Shown: piece by piece, positions 27,396 through 36,634 of the stretch
Position numbering within the stretch: position 1 is the first letter of the stretch
How the letters are laid out: the number at the start of each line of letters is the position of its first letter
NCBI RefSeq assembly: GCF_029338555.1
Contig: NZ_CP119989.1
Coordinates: forward strand, 620,001 to 684,000
DNA length: 64,000 nt
Origin: Halobaculum marinum
Lineage (GTDB): Archaea; Halobacteriota; Halobacteria; Halobacteriales; Haloferacaceae
Direction of reading: 5' to 3'
Program-made: the position numbers and the translations under genes
The notes under the pieces: generated by a model
The model's input: the letters and a program-made list of their open reading frames with translations, nothing else
Database searches by the model: none
Told to the model about the DNA's origin: nothing

Positions 27396-28496
27396 ATGCG
27401 GCTCACCCTCCGCGGGAAGGCCGTCGTCGTCGTCGCGGTCGTCGCGGTCGCCTCGGGCCTCGCGTTCGGCCCGCGCGCGCTCAACGCCGTCGTCGTCCCC
27501 GCGCTGGTCGCCCTCGTGGCCGCGCACCTCCAACTCCGCTGGGCAGACCCGCCGCGGGCCGCCCGCGCCGTCCCGCCGGACGACCACGTGGGTCGGAGGT
27601 ACCCCGTCCGCCTGTTCTTCGGCGACCGCGACGGGCCCCGCCCCGACGCCGACACCGGGATGGCGCGCCCGTTCGCCGGCACCGTCCGCGAGCGCGTCGG
27701 CGGCGGCCTCGACGCCGACCGCGTCGTGTTCGACACGGTCGTCGGTGCGACGCCCGTCGAGTACGAGGTCGACTACGAGTCGCGCGGGCGCCACGTGCTC
27801 GGCCCCGCTTCCGTGACCGCGCGGGACGTGCTCGGCCTCGCCGAGGTCGACCTCTCGACGAGCGAGACCAGCGAGGTGCTGGTGTACCCGCGGGTCCACG
27901 CCATCGCCGGGTGGGCGCGCCGCGACCTGCGCGCGCTCCACGAGACGGGCGTCCACGAGGAGCGCCGCGAGTTCGACCGCCTCCGCGAGTACGACCGCGG
28001 CGACTCCCTGCGCGACGTCCACTGGAAGTCGACGGCCAAGCGCGACGACCTCATCGTGAAGGAGTTCTCCGCGGAGGCCGAGACGGAGGCCGTCTCCGTC
28101 TCTGCGGGCGCCGCGACGACGCCGGGTGCCGCCGACGCCATGGCCGAGGCGACTGCGAGTCTCGTGCTCGCGCTCGTCGAGGACGGCGTCCCGGTCGACG
28201 TGCGCCTCGCCGACGGGACGTTCACGGTCACCGGCGAGCGCGGCAGTCAGGTGCGCCTGCTCGAACGCCTCGCGGTCGTCGGCCCCGGACGGGTCGCAGA
28301 CGCCGACGCCGACGTGACGGTGTACGGCGAGGCCGACGGCGTCCGCGTGACGGTCACCGACGAGGAGCACGACTTCGCCGAGTTCCGCGCCGAGCGCCCC
28401 GCGACCTACGGCGTCTCCCGGCCGGACCCACGAATCGAGCGCACGCGGTCGGGTCGAGACGACGGTGACCGTGCCGACGGCGAGGTGGTCGCGTGA
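27396..28496 (+). CDS. DUF58 domain protein, membrane anchored
   Basis: 366 residues. Two hydrophobic segments lie at about 7-45 (VVVVAVVAVASGLAFG.., VVVPALVALVAAHLQL). DUF58 hallmarks follow: FDRLREYDRGDSLRDVHWKSTAKRDDLIVKEF, a degenerate vWA-like fold (about 190-230). MoxR-DUF58-transglutaminase is a widely conserved triad thought to assemble or process an envelope protein complex. The stop overlaps the GTG of the transglutaminase gene by 4 nt. Confidence 0.9.
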   Translation: MRLTLRGKAVVVVAVVAVASGLAFGPRALNAVVVPALVALVAAHLQLRWADPPRAARAVPPDDHVGRRYPVRLFFGDRDGPRPDADTGMARPFAGTVRERVGGGLDADRVVFDTVVGATPVEYEVDYESRGRHVLGPASVTARDVLGLAEVDLSTSETSEVLVYPRVHAIAGWARRDLRALHETGVHEERREFDRLREYDRGDSLRDVHWKSTAKRDDLIVKEFSAEAETEAVSVSAGAATTPGAADAMAEATASLVLALVEDGVPVDVRLADGTFTVTGERGSQVRLLERLAVVGPGRVADADADVTVYGEADGVRVTVTDEEHDFAEFRAERPATYGVSRPDPRIERTRSGRDDGDRADGEVVA

Positions 28497-30805
28497 GCAC
28501 CCCGTCGTCGCCGTTCGGCGGGATGGGGTCGGGGCAGTCGACGAGTCAGCGCCGTGCCAGTGGGTCGGGGGCCGAGCGCTACTCCGTGCTCGCGGCGCTC
28601 CGTCGCCCTGCCACCGTCGGCGTCGTGCTCGCCACCGCGTCGTTCCTCGCGGTGTTCTACCACGTCGTCGACGTGGTGGGCGGCGCGACGTTTCTGCTGA
28701 TGGAGGTGGCAGTCGTCGCCGGCGCCGCGGCGTGGCTGGGCGGGTTCCTCCGCGAGCGCACCGCCCTCGCCCTCACCGTCGTCGGGTTCGCGCTCGCGCT
28801 CGTCGGCTACGTCCTGTCGGTGCCGCCGTCGGCGCGCGCGCTGTTCACCGTCGGGCGGGTCGCGGGTGACGTGCTCGCGCTGGTGACCGGCCTGTCCGTC
28901 CTGCGCCTGCTGAATGCCGGCGCGTGGGCGCTGTTCCTCGCCCCGGTGCCGACGTTCCTCGCGACGTACCTGCTGGTGCGGCGCCACGCAACCGCCGCGG
29001 CGACGGTCGGCGCCGCCACGACGGCGTTCTTCGTGCTCACCGGCGACGCCGGCCCGTGGGTCGGCCTCGCGGCGGCGGTCGGCCTCACGCTCGCGGTCGG
29101 CTTCGACGGCCTCGCGGCCGCGGGTCGCCGGGGCGTGCTCGCCCAGTGGGACACGCTCGCGGTGCTGGTCGCCGTGATGGTCGTCGCGACGAGTCTCGTC
29201 ACGGTGGTTCCCGGCAGCGCGACGAATCCCGTCGTCCCCGGCGGCGCATCGCCGAGCGTGGAGTCGAGTCTCGTCGCCAACACCGACTCCGTTGGCGTGC
29301 TCGGGAGCATCCGCCTGTCGCCGGAGGTGCGCTTCACCGTCACCGCCGACCGCGCCGACTACTGGCGCGTCGGGTCGTACGACCGCTACACCGGCGGCCG
29401 GTGGGTCCGCACCGGCGACGCAGATCCGTACTCGGGGCAACTCGGCCCGCCGCCGGGCGAGAGCGAACGCCTGGTCCAGGAGGTGACCGCCCGCGGGAAA
29501 CTCGACGCGCTCCCGGCGGCGTGGAAGCCGGTCGACCTCCGCGGGCGCGTGGCCGACACCGCACAGGTGACCGACCACGACGGCCTCAAACCGGGGACGA
29601 CGCTCATCGAGAACGACACCTACACCGTCGTCAGCGAGCGCCCGACCGCGACGACCGGGCAACTGCGGCGCGCTGGGACGGACTACCCGACGGCGATCAG
29701 TTCCCGGTACACCCAGTTGCCCGAGAGCACGCCAGACCGCGTCGGCGAGCGCACCGCCGAGGTGTTGCGCCAGGCGGACGCGCGCAACCCGTACGACGCC
29801 GCCGTCGCCATCGAGCGCCACCTCGAACGCACCAAGGAGTACTCGCTGGACGTGCCGGCACCGCAGGGCGACGTGGCCGACCGGTTCCTGTTCGACATGG
29901 AGTCGGGCTACTGCGTCTACTACGCGACGACGATGGTGGCGATGCTGCGCACGCAGGGCGTGCCCGCCCGCTTCGTCGTCGGCTACACCCCCGGCCAGCG
30001 GGTCGCCGAGGACGAGTGGGTCGTGCGCGGCCTCGACTCCCACGCGTGGGTCGAGGTGTACTTCCCCGACCACGGCTGGATCCGCTTCGACCCCACCCCG
30101 AGCGGCCCGCGCCAGGCGGCCGAGCAGGCGAGCGTCGACGCCGCCCGCGAGGAGGGCGTCGAGAACGTCGACACCGCCGACTCGGAGGACGGCAGCTACG
30201 AGACGCCGACGCCGACTCTGGACCCCGCTGGCGACACGGCGGGATCGAACCAGATCACCGCGATCAACCCCGACGGCGACGAACTGCTCACCGGGGTCGC
30301 CACCGCCGACGGCGGCGGCTTGACGGCGAACCTGACGAACGCGGGCGCCGGCGGTGGCGGTAGTACCGACGGCGACGGCGGTAGTGGTTGGACCCCGACC
30401 CGGAGCGACGTGGCGGTCGGCCTCGCGGGCGCTGTCGGCCTCGTCGCCGGCGCCCGGCGGTTCGGGCTCACCGGTCGCGTGCGTCGGACGGTGTGGCTGT
30501 TCCGCCAGTCGCGCTCCGACCCGGCGAGCGACGCCGAGCGGGCGTTCCACCGACTGGAGTACCTCTCGGCGCTCGTGTACCGCCCCCGGCGACCGGGGGA
30601 GACGCCGCGACAGTTCGTCGAGGCGCTCTCGCGCGACCGCTTCGGCGACCGCGCCCGGACCGTGGCCGACGCGTACGAACATGCCCGCTACGGTGGCGGC
30701 GTCGACGAACGGGAGGCCGGCAGGGCCGTCGCGGCGGTCGACGACCTCGTCCGCCAGCACGCCCCGGTGGTGCGTCGCCTCGGCGGGGCGGGCAAGTCGT
30801 CGTAG
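28493..30805 (+). CDS. TgpA-type membrane transglutaminase-like protein
   Basis: 770 residues starting at GTG. Five or six TM helices fill about 35-235. The extracellular transglutaminase domain has Cys in MESGYCVYYATTM (about 470), His in LDSHAWVEVYF (about 515) and Asp in WIRFDPTP. The Gly-rich stretch near 620 precedes a further TM helix, and a DUF4129-like cytoplasmic tail (RLEYLSALVYRPRRPGETPR) ends the protein. With MoxR and DUF58 it forms a coupled three-gene operon, probably for cross-linking or proteolysis at the cell surface. The catalytic triad looks intact. Confidence 0.9.
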   Translation: MSTPSSPFGGMGSGQSTSQRRASGSGAERYSVLAALRRPATVGVVLATASFLAVFYHVVDVVGGATFLLMEVAVVAGAAAWLGGFLRERTALALTVVGFALALVGYVLSVPPSARALFTVGRVAGDVLALVTGLSVLRLLNAGAWALFLAPVPTFLATYLLVRRHATAAATVGAATTAFFVLTGDAGPWVGLAAAVGLTLAVGFDGLAAAGRRGVLAQWDTLAVLVAVMVVATSLVTVVPGSATNPVVPGGASPSVESSLVANTDSVGVLGSIRLSPEVRFTVTADRADYWRVGSYDRYTGGRWVRTGDADPYSGQLGPPPGESERLVQEVTARGKLDALPAAWKPVDLRGRVADTAQVTDHDGLKPGTTLIENDTYTVVSERPTATTGQLRRAGTDYPTAISSRYTQLPESTPDRVGERTAEVLRQADARNPYDAAVAIERHLERTKEYSLDVPAPQGDVADRFLFDMESGYCVYYATTMVAMLRTQGVPARFVVGYTPGQRVAEDEWVVRGLDSHAWVEVYFPDHGWIRFDPTPSGPRQAAEQASVDAAREEGVENVDTADSEDGSYETPTPTLDPAGDTAGSNQITAINPDGDELLTGVATADGGGLTANLTNAGAGGGGSTDGDGGSGWTPTRSDVAVGLAGAVGLVAGARRFGLTGRVRRTVWLFRQSRSDPASDAERAFHRLEYLSALVYRPRRPGETPRQFVEALSRDRFGDRARTVADAYEHARYGGGVDEREAGRAVAAVDDLVRQHAPVVRRLGGAGKSS

Positions 30806-30827
30806 TCTCCCGGCGGCGCCCGCCGAG

Positions 30828-31067
30828 TTACACGACCGACAGCGCCAGTAGCCCGACGCCGATCACTCCGACGAATCCCGTCGACAGGATCCACGTGACA
30901 CGAACGAGGGTGAGGTTGTCGTCGACGCCGAGCGCGCGAAACGGGATCATCGCGCGATACGAGAGGTGTGACTGTAGATACTCTCCCGACGCCGTGAAGC
31001 CAACCCAGAGCCCGTACCCGCTCAAAATGACGAACAGCGCGCCGAGTGCGAGGGTCGTGACAGCCAT
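30828..31067 (-). CDS. Small membrane protein, 79 residues
   Basis: Two hydrophobic helices, at about 3-27 (VTTLALGALFVILSGYGLWVG) and 57-79 (ILSTGFVGVIGVGLLALSV), joined by a polar loop. I do not recognise the family. Convergent with the transglutaminase gene and separated from it by 22 nt. Confidence 0.6.
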   Translation of the reverse strand: MAVTTLALGALFVILSGYGLWVGFTASGEYLQSHLSYRAMIPFRALGVDDNLTLVRVTWILSTGFVGVIGVGLLALSVV

Positions 31068-31226
31068 CCGGTGAATGTCGACGCAGGTGGACTTCAGTTT
31101 GAGGGTGTGGGCCGTCGGCTGAGTCGTGCGCCGCCGCTCGACCCACTACATCGCCCGCCGCGGCCGCCCGTTTCGGACGACGAGCGCCACACGCGACGGG
31201 ATTTCGCGTGCGAACACCCGACAGGA

Positions 31227-31233
31227 TTTAATA
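31227..31233 (+). promoter_or_regulatory. TATA box of the eIF1/SUI1 gene
   Basis: CAGGATTTAATACGG has TTTAATA at 27-33 nt before the ATG at 31260, a clear leaderless promoter. Confidence 0.65.
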
Positions 31234-31247
31234 CGGCGCTCTTGTAG

Positions 31248-31553
<306 letters not shown>

Positions 31554-31598
31554 CCACCGAACCGACCTGACTCCCGCAGTCGAGCAGCGACACTCTCT

Positions 31599-31607
31599 AT
31601 CGTTTTC
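31599..31607 (+). terminator. Short T-run after the eIF1 gene
   Basis: TATCGTTTTCC lies about 48 nt beyond the stop. T-rich tracts terminate archaeal RNA polymerase. It is weak but the only T-run in this spacer. Confidence 0.3.
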
Positions 31608-31729
31608 CGCCCGCCGAGCGGCGTCGCCGGTCGCCGCCTCGATCCGTGTTCGACCCGAGCGAGACTGACTCGACTCCACCCCGACCGGTGCGTTCTGTTC
31701 ACCACGCAACCACGTCACGAGCCAACGGC

Positions 31730-31734
31730 TATAC
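31730..31734 (+). promoter_or_regulatory. TATA-like box for the metallopeptidase gene
   Basis: ACGGCTATACTCG places TATAC 25-29 nt before the ATG at 31759. Confidence 0.45.
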
Positions 31735-31758
31735 TCGTCGGCTACGAACGACGCCACG

Positions 31759-33957
31759 ATGCACCTGCGGTCCCTCCTCGTCGTCGCGGCGTGCGCGCTC
31801 CTGCTCACGCAGACCGGGGCCGCGCCGGCGCTCGCAGCACCGCCTGCGCCCGTCACCGACGCACCCGCCGCGGTCGGCGAAGCGGCCGCCGCCACCGCGG
31901 TCGATGGCGACGCCGGCCCCGAGGAGTCGCTCGCCGCGTCGCCAGCGGGGTCGCCCGTCGCGCCCGCGGCTACTACGGCGACGACGAGCCACGACATCGG
32001 CCTCCGCACGACGCTCGCGCTCACGCCCGAGACGCCCGGGTCGGTGCGGGTCACCCTCAGGTTCGACGTGCCCGACCGCGTCTCCGGACTGGAGACGACG
32101 CTCGCTGACGGCGCGGAGAACGTCGCACTCGACGGGTTCGCGGCCGCCGGCGACGCCACCTACGAGTGGGACGGCGAGACGTCGACCCCGACGATAACCT
32201 ACCGGATGGCGGCGAACCGGACCTCGCAGTCGGCGACGTTCGACCCCGACGCCGACCTCGACACCGACTCTGGCGCCACCCCGACACCGACCGGCGGGAC
32301 CGACGCGCTCGCCGACGCCGCGACCGCCGAGGGTCGCTACCTCTTCGTCGACACCGGCCCCTGGGCGCTGGTGACCGTGCCGAGTCCGGGCGTCGCGTGG
32401 CGCTACCGCGGCGACGCCGTCGGCCTCTCGCGGACGGCGACGACCGCCGGCCCCGGAGCGGTCGGCAGTCGGATCGCGTTCCTCGGTGAGCACACCGTCC
32501 ACGAGCGCACGGCGCACGGCCAGACGTTCCGCCTCGTCGTCCCCGCCGCCGCCGACGGGATGGCCGCCGAGCCCGCGGCGGTGCTGGAGTCGCTGTCGGC
32601 CGCCTCCGACACGCTCCGCGTCGGCGACCGCGACGAGTCGGTGTTCCTCGTCGCCGCGCCCGCCGACGTGTCGTGGGCGGTGCGGGGCATCCAGACGGGC
32701 GACGCCGACGCGTGGGTGCGCGCCGACGAACCGCTCGACACGCCCGAGAGTCCGTGGCTCCACGAGTACGTCCACACGCGCCAGTCGTTCGCGACGACCG
32801 CCGAGACACGCTGGCTCACGGAGGGCTCTGCAGACTACTACGCCGCCCTGCTCGCGCTCCGGCAGGGCCACGTCGACTTCGACGAGTTCGCCGACCACCT
32901 CGCTCGCGGCGCGCGCGCCCCGTTCGCCGGCGCGGTGTTGGCAGAGCCGAGCACGTGGACCGCCGGCGCGCAGTACCGCAAGGGGGCGCTCGTCGCGGGC
33001 GACCTCGACCGCCGTATCCGCCTCGCGAGCGACGACGGCGCGACTCTCTCCACCGTGTTCACCCGGCTCAACGCCGAATCCGAACCGGTGTCGGGCGAGC
33101 GGTTCGCGACGCTGGTCGCGACCGCGGGCGACGCCACGACCGCCGACGCCGCACGGCGGTTCACTCGGACCGACGCCGTCCCGGAGATGTGGTCCGCGGA
33201 GGCGCACTCGGCGGCGTTCGCGACGCCGGTCGCTCGGCTGCTCGTCGACACGCCCGACCGCATCGCCGTCGACGGCGCCTACCGCAACACGACGCTGTCC
33301 ACGCCGGCGACGCTCGCGGTCGGCGAGACGGTGACGGTCCCCGTCGCCGTGCGCAACGTCGGCGGCGCCGCCGGCGACTACCGCGTGACGGCGACCGCCG
33401 ACGGGCGGCGGGTCGCAGTGGCCAACGGGACGGTCGCGGCGGGCGCGAACGCGACGGCTCGGCTGTCGTGGACGCCGCCGGGGCCCGGGCGGTACACCCT
33501 GACCGTCCGCGACCGCCGCTACACGGTGGTCGTCGCGGAACCGGCGCGACCGACGGTCACGGCGCTGTCGACGAACCGGACGAGCGTCGCGCCGGGCGAC
33601 TCGGTGTTGGTCACCGCCGAAGTGACGACAGACGGCTCCGTTCCGGCAGACGGCGCCGTCACCGTCCGCGTCGACGGTCGTGCGGTCGCCACCGAACGGG
33701 TCCGGGTCGCCCCGAACGGGACGGCGACGGTGCGAGTGCCGGTCACGTTCGACGCGGCGGGCGAGTACGTCGTCTCCGTCGGCGACGCACGCGCGTCGGT
33801 CACCGTCGAGACGACTGCCGCCGCGGCGGACAGCGTCGGCGGCGACGCCTCGGGGACAGCGGTCGCGACCCCCGGGTTCGGGCCGGCCACGACGCTGGCG
33901 GCGCTGGTCTCCTCGTTGGTCGTCGCGGCGAGACTGGGTCGCCGCTCAGAACGGTGA
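31759..33957 (+). CDS. Surface gluzincin metallopeptidase with Ig-like repeats and PGF-type tail
   Basis: 732 residues. A Sec signal (LRSLLVVAACALLLTQTGAAPALA) leads to an N-terminal beta domain. The zinc-peptidase core has HEYVH at about residue 335 and WLTEGSADYYAAL about 19 residues later (third ligand Glu), the HExxH-(18)-E pattern of M1/M61-like gluzincins. Two CARDB-like repeats follow (VRNVGGAAGDYRVT; TNRTSVAPGDSVLVTAEV). The C-terminus TPGFGPATTLAALVSS plus a hydrophobic run and RRSER fits a PGF-CTERM archaeosortase signal. It is an extracellular, lipid-anchored peptidase of unknown substrate. It overlaps the convergent rhodanese gene by 12 nt. Confidence 0.82.
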   Translation: MHLRSLLVVAACALLLTQTGAAPALAAPPAPVTDAPAAVGEAAAATAVDGDAGPEESLAASPAGSPVAPAATTATTSHDIGLRTTLALTPETPGSVRVTLRFDVPDRVSGLETTLADGAENVALDGFAAAGDATYEWDGETSTPTITYRMAANRTSQSATFDPDADLDTDSGATPTPTGGTDALADAATAEGRYLFVDTGPWALVTVPSPGVAWRYRGDAVGLSRTATTAGPGAVGSRIAFLGEHTVHERTAHGQTFRLVVPAAADGMAAEPAAVLESLSAASDTLRVGDRDESVFLVAAPADVSWAVRGIQTGDADAWVRADEPLDTPESPWLHEYVHTRQSFATTAETRWLTEGSADYYAALLALRQGHVDFDEFADHLARGARAPFAGAVLAEPSTWTAGAQYRKGALVAGDLDRRIRLASDDGATLSTVFTRLNAESEPVSGERFATLVATAGDATTADAARRFTRTDAVPEMWSAEAHSAAFATPVARLLVDTPDRIAVDGAYRNTTLSTPATLAVGETVTVPVAVRNVGGAAGDYRVTATADGRRVAVANGTVAAGANATARLSWTPPGPGRYTLTVRDRRYTVVVAEPARPTVTALSTNRTSVAPGDSVLVTAEVTTDGSVPADGAVTVRVDGRAVATERVRVAPNGTATVRVPVTFDAAGEYVVSVGDARASVTVETTAAAADSVGGDASGTAVATPGFGPATTLAALVSSLVVAARLGRRSER

Positions 33958-34323
33958 CTGCGGGCCTTCGTCTGCCTCCGCCGCCGTCGACTCGGCGGAC
34001 TCGTCGGTGCCGCTGGCGAGGTCGCCCTGCCACGAGGTGATACCGCCGGCCATGCTCTCGACGGTGGCGTCGGCGGTCCCCTCGAAGGACTTGATCAGGT
34101 TCGCCGCCTGGATGCTCGCCTGCCCGTGGGGGCAGACGGTGACGATGTGCTCGCTCCCGGCGAGCGAGTCGACTCGCTGGGTCAGTTGCTGCATCGGGAC
34201 GTTCTCGGAGCCGGGGATGTGGCCGCGCGCGAACGCCCCCGGCGAGCGGATGTCGACGACGCGCAGGTCCGCGCCCTCGTCGAGGAGTCGCTCGACCTCC
34301 TCGGGTGTGATCTCGCCGTCCAT
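33946..34323 (-). CDS. Rhodanese-domain protein
   Basis: 125 residues from the ATG at 34323. Single rhodanese domain: VVDIRSPGAFARGHIPGSEN and the active-site loop VCPHGQAS with its persulfide Cys at about 66, then MAGGITSW. An acidic 20-residue tail follows. It transfers sulfane sulfur to thiol acceptors; partner unknown. It is last in a same-strand run including NUDIX, DUF5809/5810 and RimI. Confidence 0.88.
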   Translation of the reverse strand: MDGEITPEEVERLLDEGADLRVVDIRSPGAFARGHIPGSENVPMQQLTQRVDSLAGSEHIVTVCPHGQASIQAANLIKSFEGTADATVESMAGGITSWQGDLASGTDESAESTAAEADEGPQSPF

Positions 34324-34400
34324 GCCCGAGCGGAACCGTCGGCGGGTGAAAAGCCCTCCGTCGCCGGCGACTCGCGGGCTGGTTCCGGGCGCCGCGTCGC

Positions 34401-35066
34401 CTACAGTAGTCCCTCTTCGCGAGCCAGCAACACGCCCTCCAGTGTCGCGTCGTTCGTCGGCGGCGACTGGATCACCTCCAGCGCCTCGTCGACGGGGACG
34501 CTCCTCGGGACGAGGTACTCGTTGTCGTCGAGGTCCTGCCCGACCGGCTCCAACCCCTCGCAGAACACGAACCCACGAGTGTGACGCAGGAGGCCGGTCG
34601 TGCACTGCACTTCGCCCAACAGCGAGACGCTCGACGCCGCGAAGCCGGTCTCCTCGCGCAGTTCCCGGCGGCCGGCTTCAGTGTACGACTCCCCGGCGTC
34701 GACGATGCCCGCGGGCAGTTCCAACTGGGTGTTGCGGACGGTCGGGCGGTACTGCTCGACCATCAGCAGGCGGTCGTCGGCGCGCGCGACTACGACGACT
34801 GCCGTCGCCAACTCCGCCCAGTAGTACTTCTTCGTCGAGCCGTCGGGGTGCTCGACGAGGTCGTAGCCGGCTGTCTGCCAGCCGGTCTCGTACTCGACGA
34901 CCGACTCGCGGACGGGCCAGTCCGGTTCGCCGGGCCAGTCGTGGCGGCGGCCGTCGTCGAAGTCGGGTTCGTCCGAGGTCCAGCCGTCGGTCGTCGCGTC
35001 GGTCCTGTCTGCCGCGCGGTCGGCGTCGGGGGTGTCGTCGGGGGTGTCGTGGGGGTCGTCGCTCAC
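34401..35066 (-). CDS. NUDIX hydrolase (ADP-ribose pyrophosphatase-like)
   Basis: 221 residues. An acidic N-terminal tail of about 35 residues precedes the NUDIX fold, with MVEQYRPTVRNTQLELPAG and the box REEAGF-like REELREETGF region (RRELREETGFAASS). The ELPAG element before the box is typical of ADP-ribose/NDP-sugar pyrophosphatases. It overlaps the upstream membrane-protein gene by 4 nt. Confidence 0.86.
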   Translation of the reverse strand: MSDDPHDTPDDTPDADRAADRTDATTDGWTSDEPDFDDGRRHDWPGEPDWPVRESVVEYETGWQTAGYDLVEHPDGSTKKYYWAELATAVVVVARADDRLLMVEQYRPTVRNTQLELPAGIVDAGESYTEAGRRELREETGFAASSVSLLGEVQCTTGLLRHTRGFVFCEGLEPVGQDLDDNEYLVPRSVPVDEALEVIQSPPTNDATLEGVLLAREEGLL

Positions 35067-35461
35067 GGTTGGACGACGGTTACGCGGTAGCGGGTTTCGT
35101 TGTATCGGACGAACACCGCGTCGCCGTCGACGGCGCCCGCGGGCGCGAACTCCCGGAACGTCGCCAGTTCGTCGAACGGGGAGTGGGTGAACTCCTCTTT
35201 CAGCCCGTACGGGCCGCGCTGGTAGCCCGCAGACCGGTTGTCGGTCGACTCGACGGCGGCGAAGAAGTACTCGTAGCGCCGCTCGGCGATGCCGCCCTCG
35301 GTCGCGTTCAGCGTGAACGCCGGCCCGTCGTCGGCGACCGGTTCGGCGGTCAGGTAGTACGGGTCGCCCGCGCCGAGGTACGAGGGGAGCGCGCCGAGCG
35401 CGAGCAACACCACGACGACGGCGAGCACGCCGAGGAGGAAGTTCCGCGTGACCGAGCGCAT
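35063..35461 (-). CDS. Single-pass membrane protein, unknown function
   Basis: 132 residues with one N-terminal helix (FLLGVLAVVVVLLALGALPSYL, about 8-29) and an extracytoplasmic beta-rich domain ending in FVRYNETRYRVTVVQP. No family recognised. It is translationally coupled (4-nt overlap) to the NUDIX gene downstream, but no functional link is obvious. Confidence 0.65.
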   Translation of the reverse strand: MRSVTRNFLLGVLAVVVVLLALGALPSYLGAGDPYYLTAEPVADDGPAFTLNATEGGIAERRYEYFFAAVESTDNRSAGYQRGPYGLKEEFTHSPFDELATFREFAPAGAVDGDAVFVRYNETRYRVTVVQP

Positions 35462-35492
35462 GGGCGGGGTAGGGGCCGACGGCGAAAACGCG

Positions 35493-36008
35493 TTACGGCT
35501 CGTCGACCGTGTCGCCGGCCGATTCGGCGTCGTCGGCCTCGTTGGGGTCCGCGTCCGCGTCGACGACGCCGCGGTACACCCGCCCGAACGCCCGCCGGCG
35601 GAGGGTCCCGAGCGCGGCCTCGCGCTCTGCCTGCCACGTCGCCGCGACGACGACCTTGCCGTCGTCGCCGTCGACGGCGGGGTCGTCGACGGGGAACGCG
35701 ACCGGGTGCCAGACGACGTTGTCGACGTTCTCGCTGCCCGCCAGGTCGGCCTCGTACGCGGGGTGGTCGGCGAGCCACTCGTCGTACTCCTCGCGCGTGC
35801 CGACGTGGACGCGCAACAGCGAGGCGAACAGCGAATCGCGGACCGTCTCGACCACCTCGCCGGTGACGCGGTCGGCGTACTCCGCGCGGTCGAACGCCAT
35901 CGCCTTCGTCGCCTCGCGGACGGCGACCTTCGCGGCGGGCACGAGTTCGTCGTACTCCGCGCGGGCCTCGGCGGGCGTCGCCGGCGCGAGCGTCCCTTCG
36001 GTGTCCAT
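35493..36008 (-). CDS. DUF5809 family protein
   Basis: 171 residues from the ATG at 36008 (MDTEGTLAPATPAEARAEYD). Mixed alpha/beta; conserved-looking segments are KVAVREATKAMAFDRAEYADRV.. and NVDNVVWHPVAF. The end is acidic. This matches the haloarchaeal family I know as DUF5809, commonly next to DUF5810 as here. Function unknown. Confidence 0.75.
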   Translation of the reverse strand: MDTEGTLAPATPAEARAEYDELVPAAKVAVREATKAMAFDRAEYADRVTGEVVETVRDSLFASLLRVHVGTREEYDEWLADHPAYEADLAGSENVDNVVWHPVAFPVDDPAVDGDDGKVVVAATWQAEREAALGTLRRRAFGRVYRGVVDADADPNEADDAESAGDTVDEP

Positions 36009-36063
36009 ACCCGTCGCTGGGGGCGTGCGACCCAAGAGTGGTTCCCTTCCGGGTGCCGGTGCG

Positions 36064-36585
36064 CTACTCCTCGTCGGCGTCGTCGGTGTCGCTGGCCGTC
36101 TCGTCACCGCCGGTCGACCGGTCTTCTGCATCCTCGTCCAGTCCGTACATCGCCTCCGTCAACTCCTGTGCCTCCTCCAGCACGGACTCGACGGCGTCGT
36201 CGACGACCGCCTCCGCGGCGCCGCCCATCGCACCCCCGCCGCTCACGTCGGGGCGCGCGGGGTCGCCGTGGCCGTGCTGGTGGCCATGCGCGTGGTCGTG
36301 GCCGCCGCCGTGCTCACGGGTCGCGTCCGCTCCCCGTTCGCCTCGGGGTCTCCCTCCGGTCGACCCCGCAGTGTCCTCGAACACCTCGTCGTACTCGCGC
36401 TCGGCGGCGTGCTCGGTGACGACCGACGCCAAGTCCGCGGGCGTTCGGTCGCCCCAGTCGTCGACGTGCTCGTCCAGCCACGCCTCGTGCTCGTCGTTGC
36501 GGAGCATCGCCGTGAACGCGAGGTGGTTCGCCAGGTGCTCGCCGTCGCGCTGGGGCGTCTCACACACCGGACACGCGTATCCCAT
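36064..36585 (-). CDS. DUF5810 zinc-finger protein with His-rich insertion
   Basis: 173 residues. The N-terminus MGYACPVCETPQRDGEHLANH is a C2H2-like zinc finger, followed by ANHLAFTAMLRNDEHEAWLDEH. From about residue 70 a linker rich in Gly, Arg and His appears (HDHAHGHQHGHGD), part of which is encoded by a dispersed repeat found elsewhere in the window. The last 50 residues are acidic. DUF5810 and DUF5809 are usual neighbours. It may bind metal or nucleic acid; unproven. Confidence 0.75.
   Translation of the reverse strand: MGYACPVCETPQRDGEHLANHLAFTAMLRNDEHEAWLDEHVDDWGDRTPADLASVVTEHAAEREYDEVFEDTAGSTGGRPRGERGADATREHGGGHDHAHGHQHGHGDPARPDVSGGGAMGGAAEAVVDDAVESVLEEAQELTEAMYGLDEDAEDRSTGGDETASDTDDADEE
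36311..36368 (+). repeat. Dispersed ~58-nt repeat, copy B (inside the DUF5810 gene)
   Basis: Matches copy A at 3855-3911 at about 88% identity. Its terminal hairpin is CGGGGTC (36344-36350) and GACCCCG (36362-36368). It is embedded in frame in the DUF5810 gene (antisense to it), encoding a linker of about 19 residues. Confidence 0.6.
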
Positions 36586-36634
36586 ACTGGCCGTGGGAGC
36601 GCGACGCGCAAAAACCGTCCGCGTTCGCGACCGG

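Noticed and set aside
26404-30805. MoxR-DUF58-transglutaminase as a new defence system
   Set aside because: This is a widespread housekeeping-type triad with envelope proteins; nothing here points to defence.
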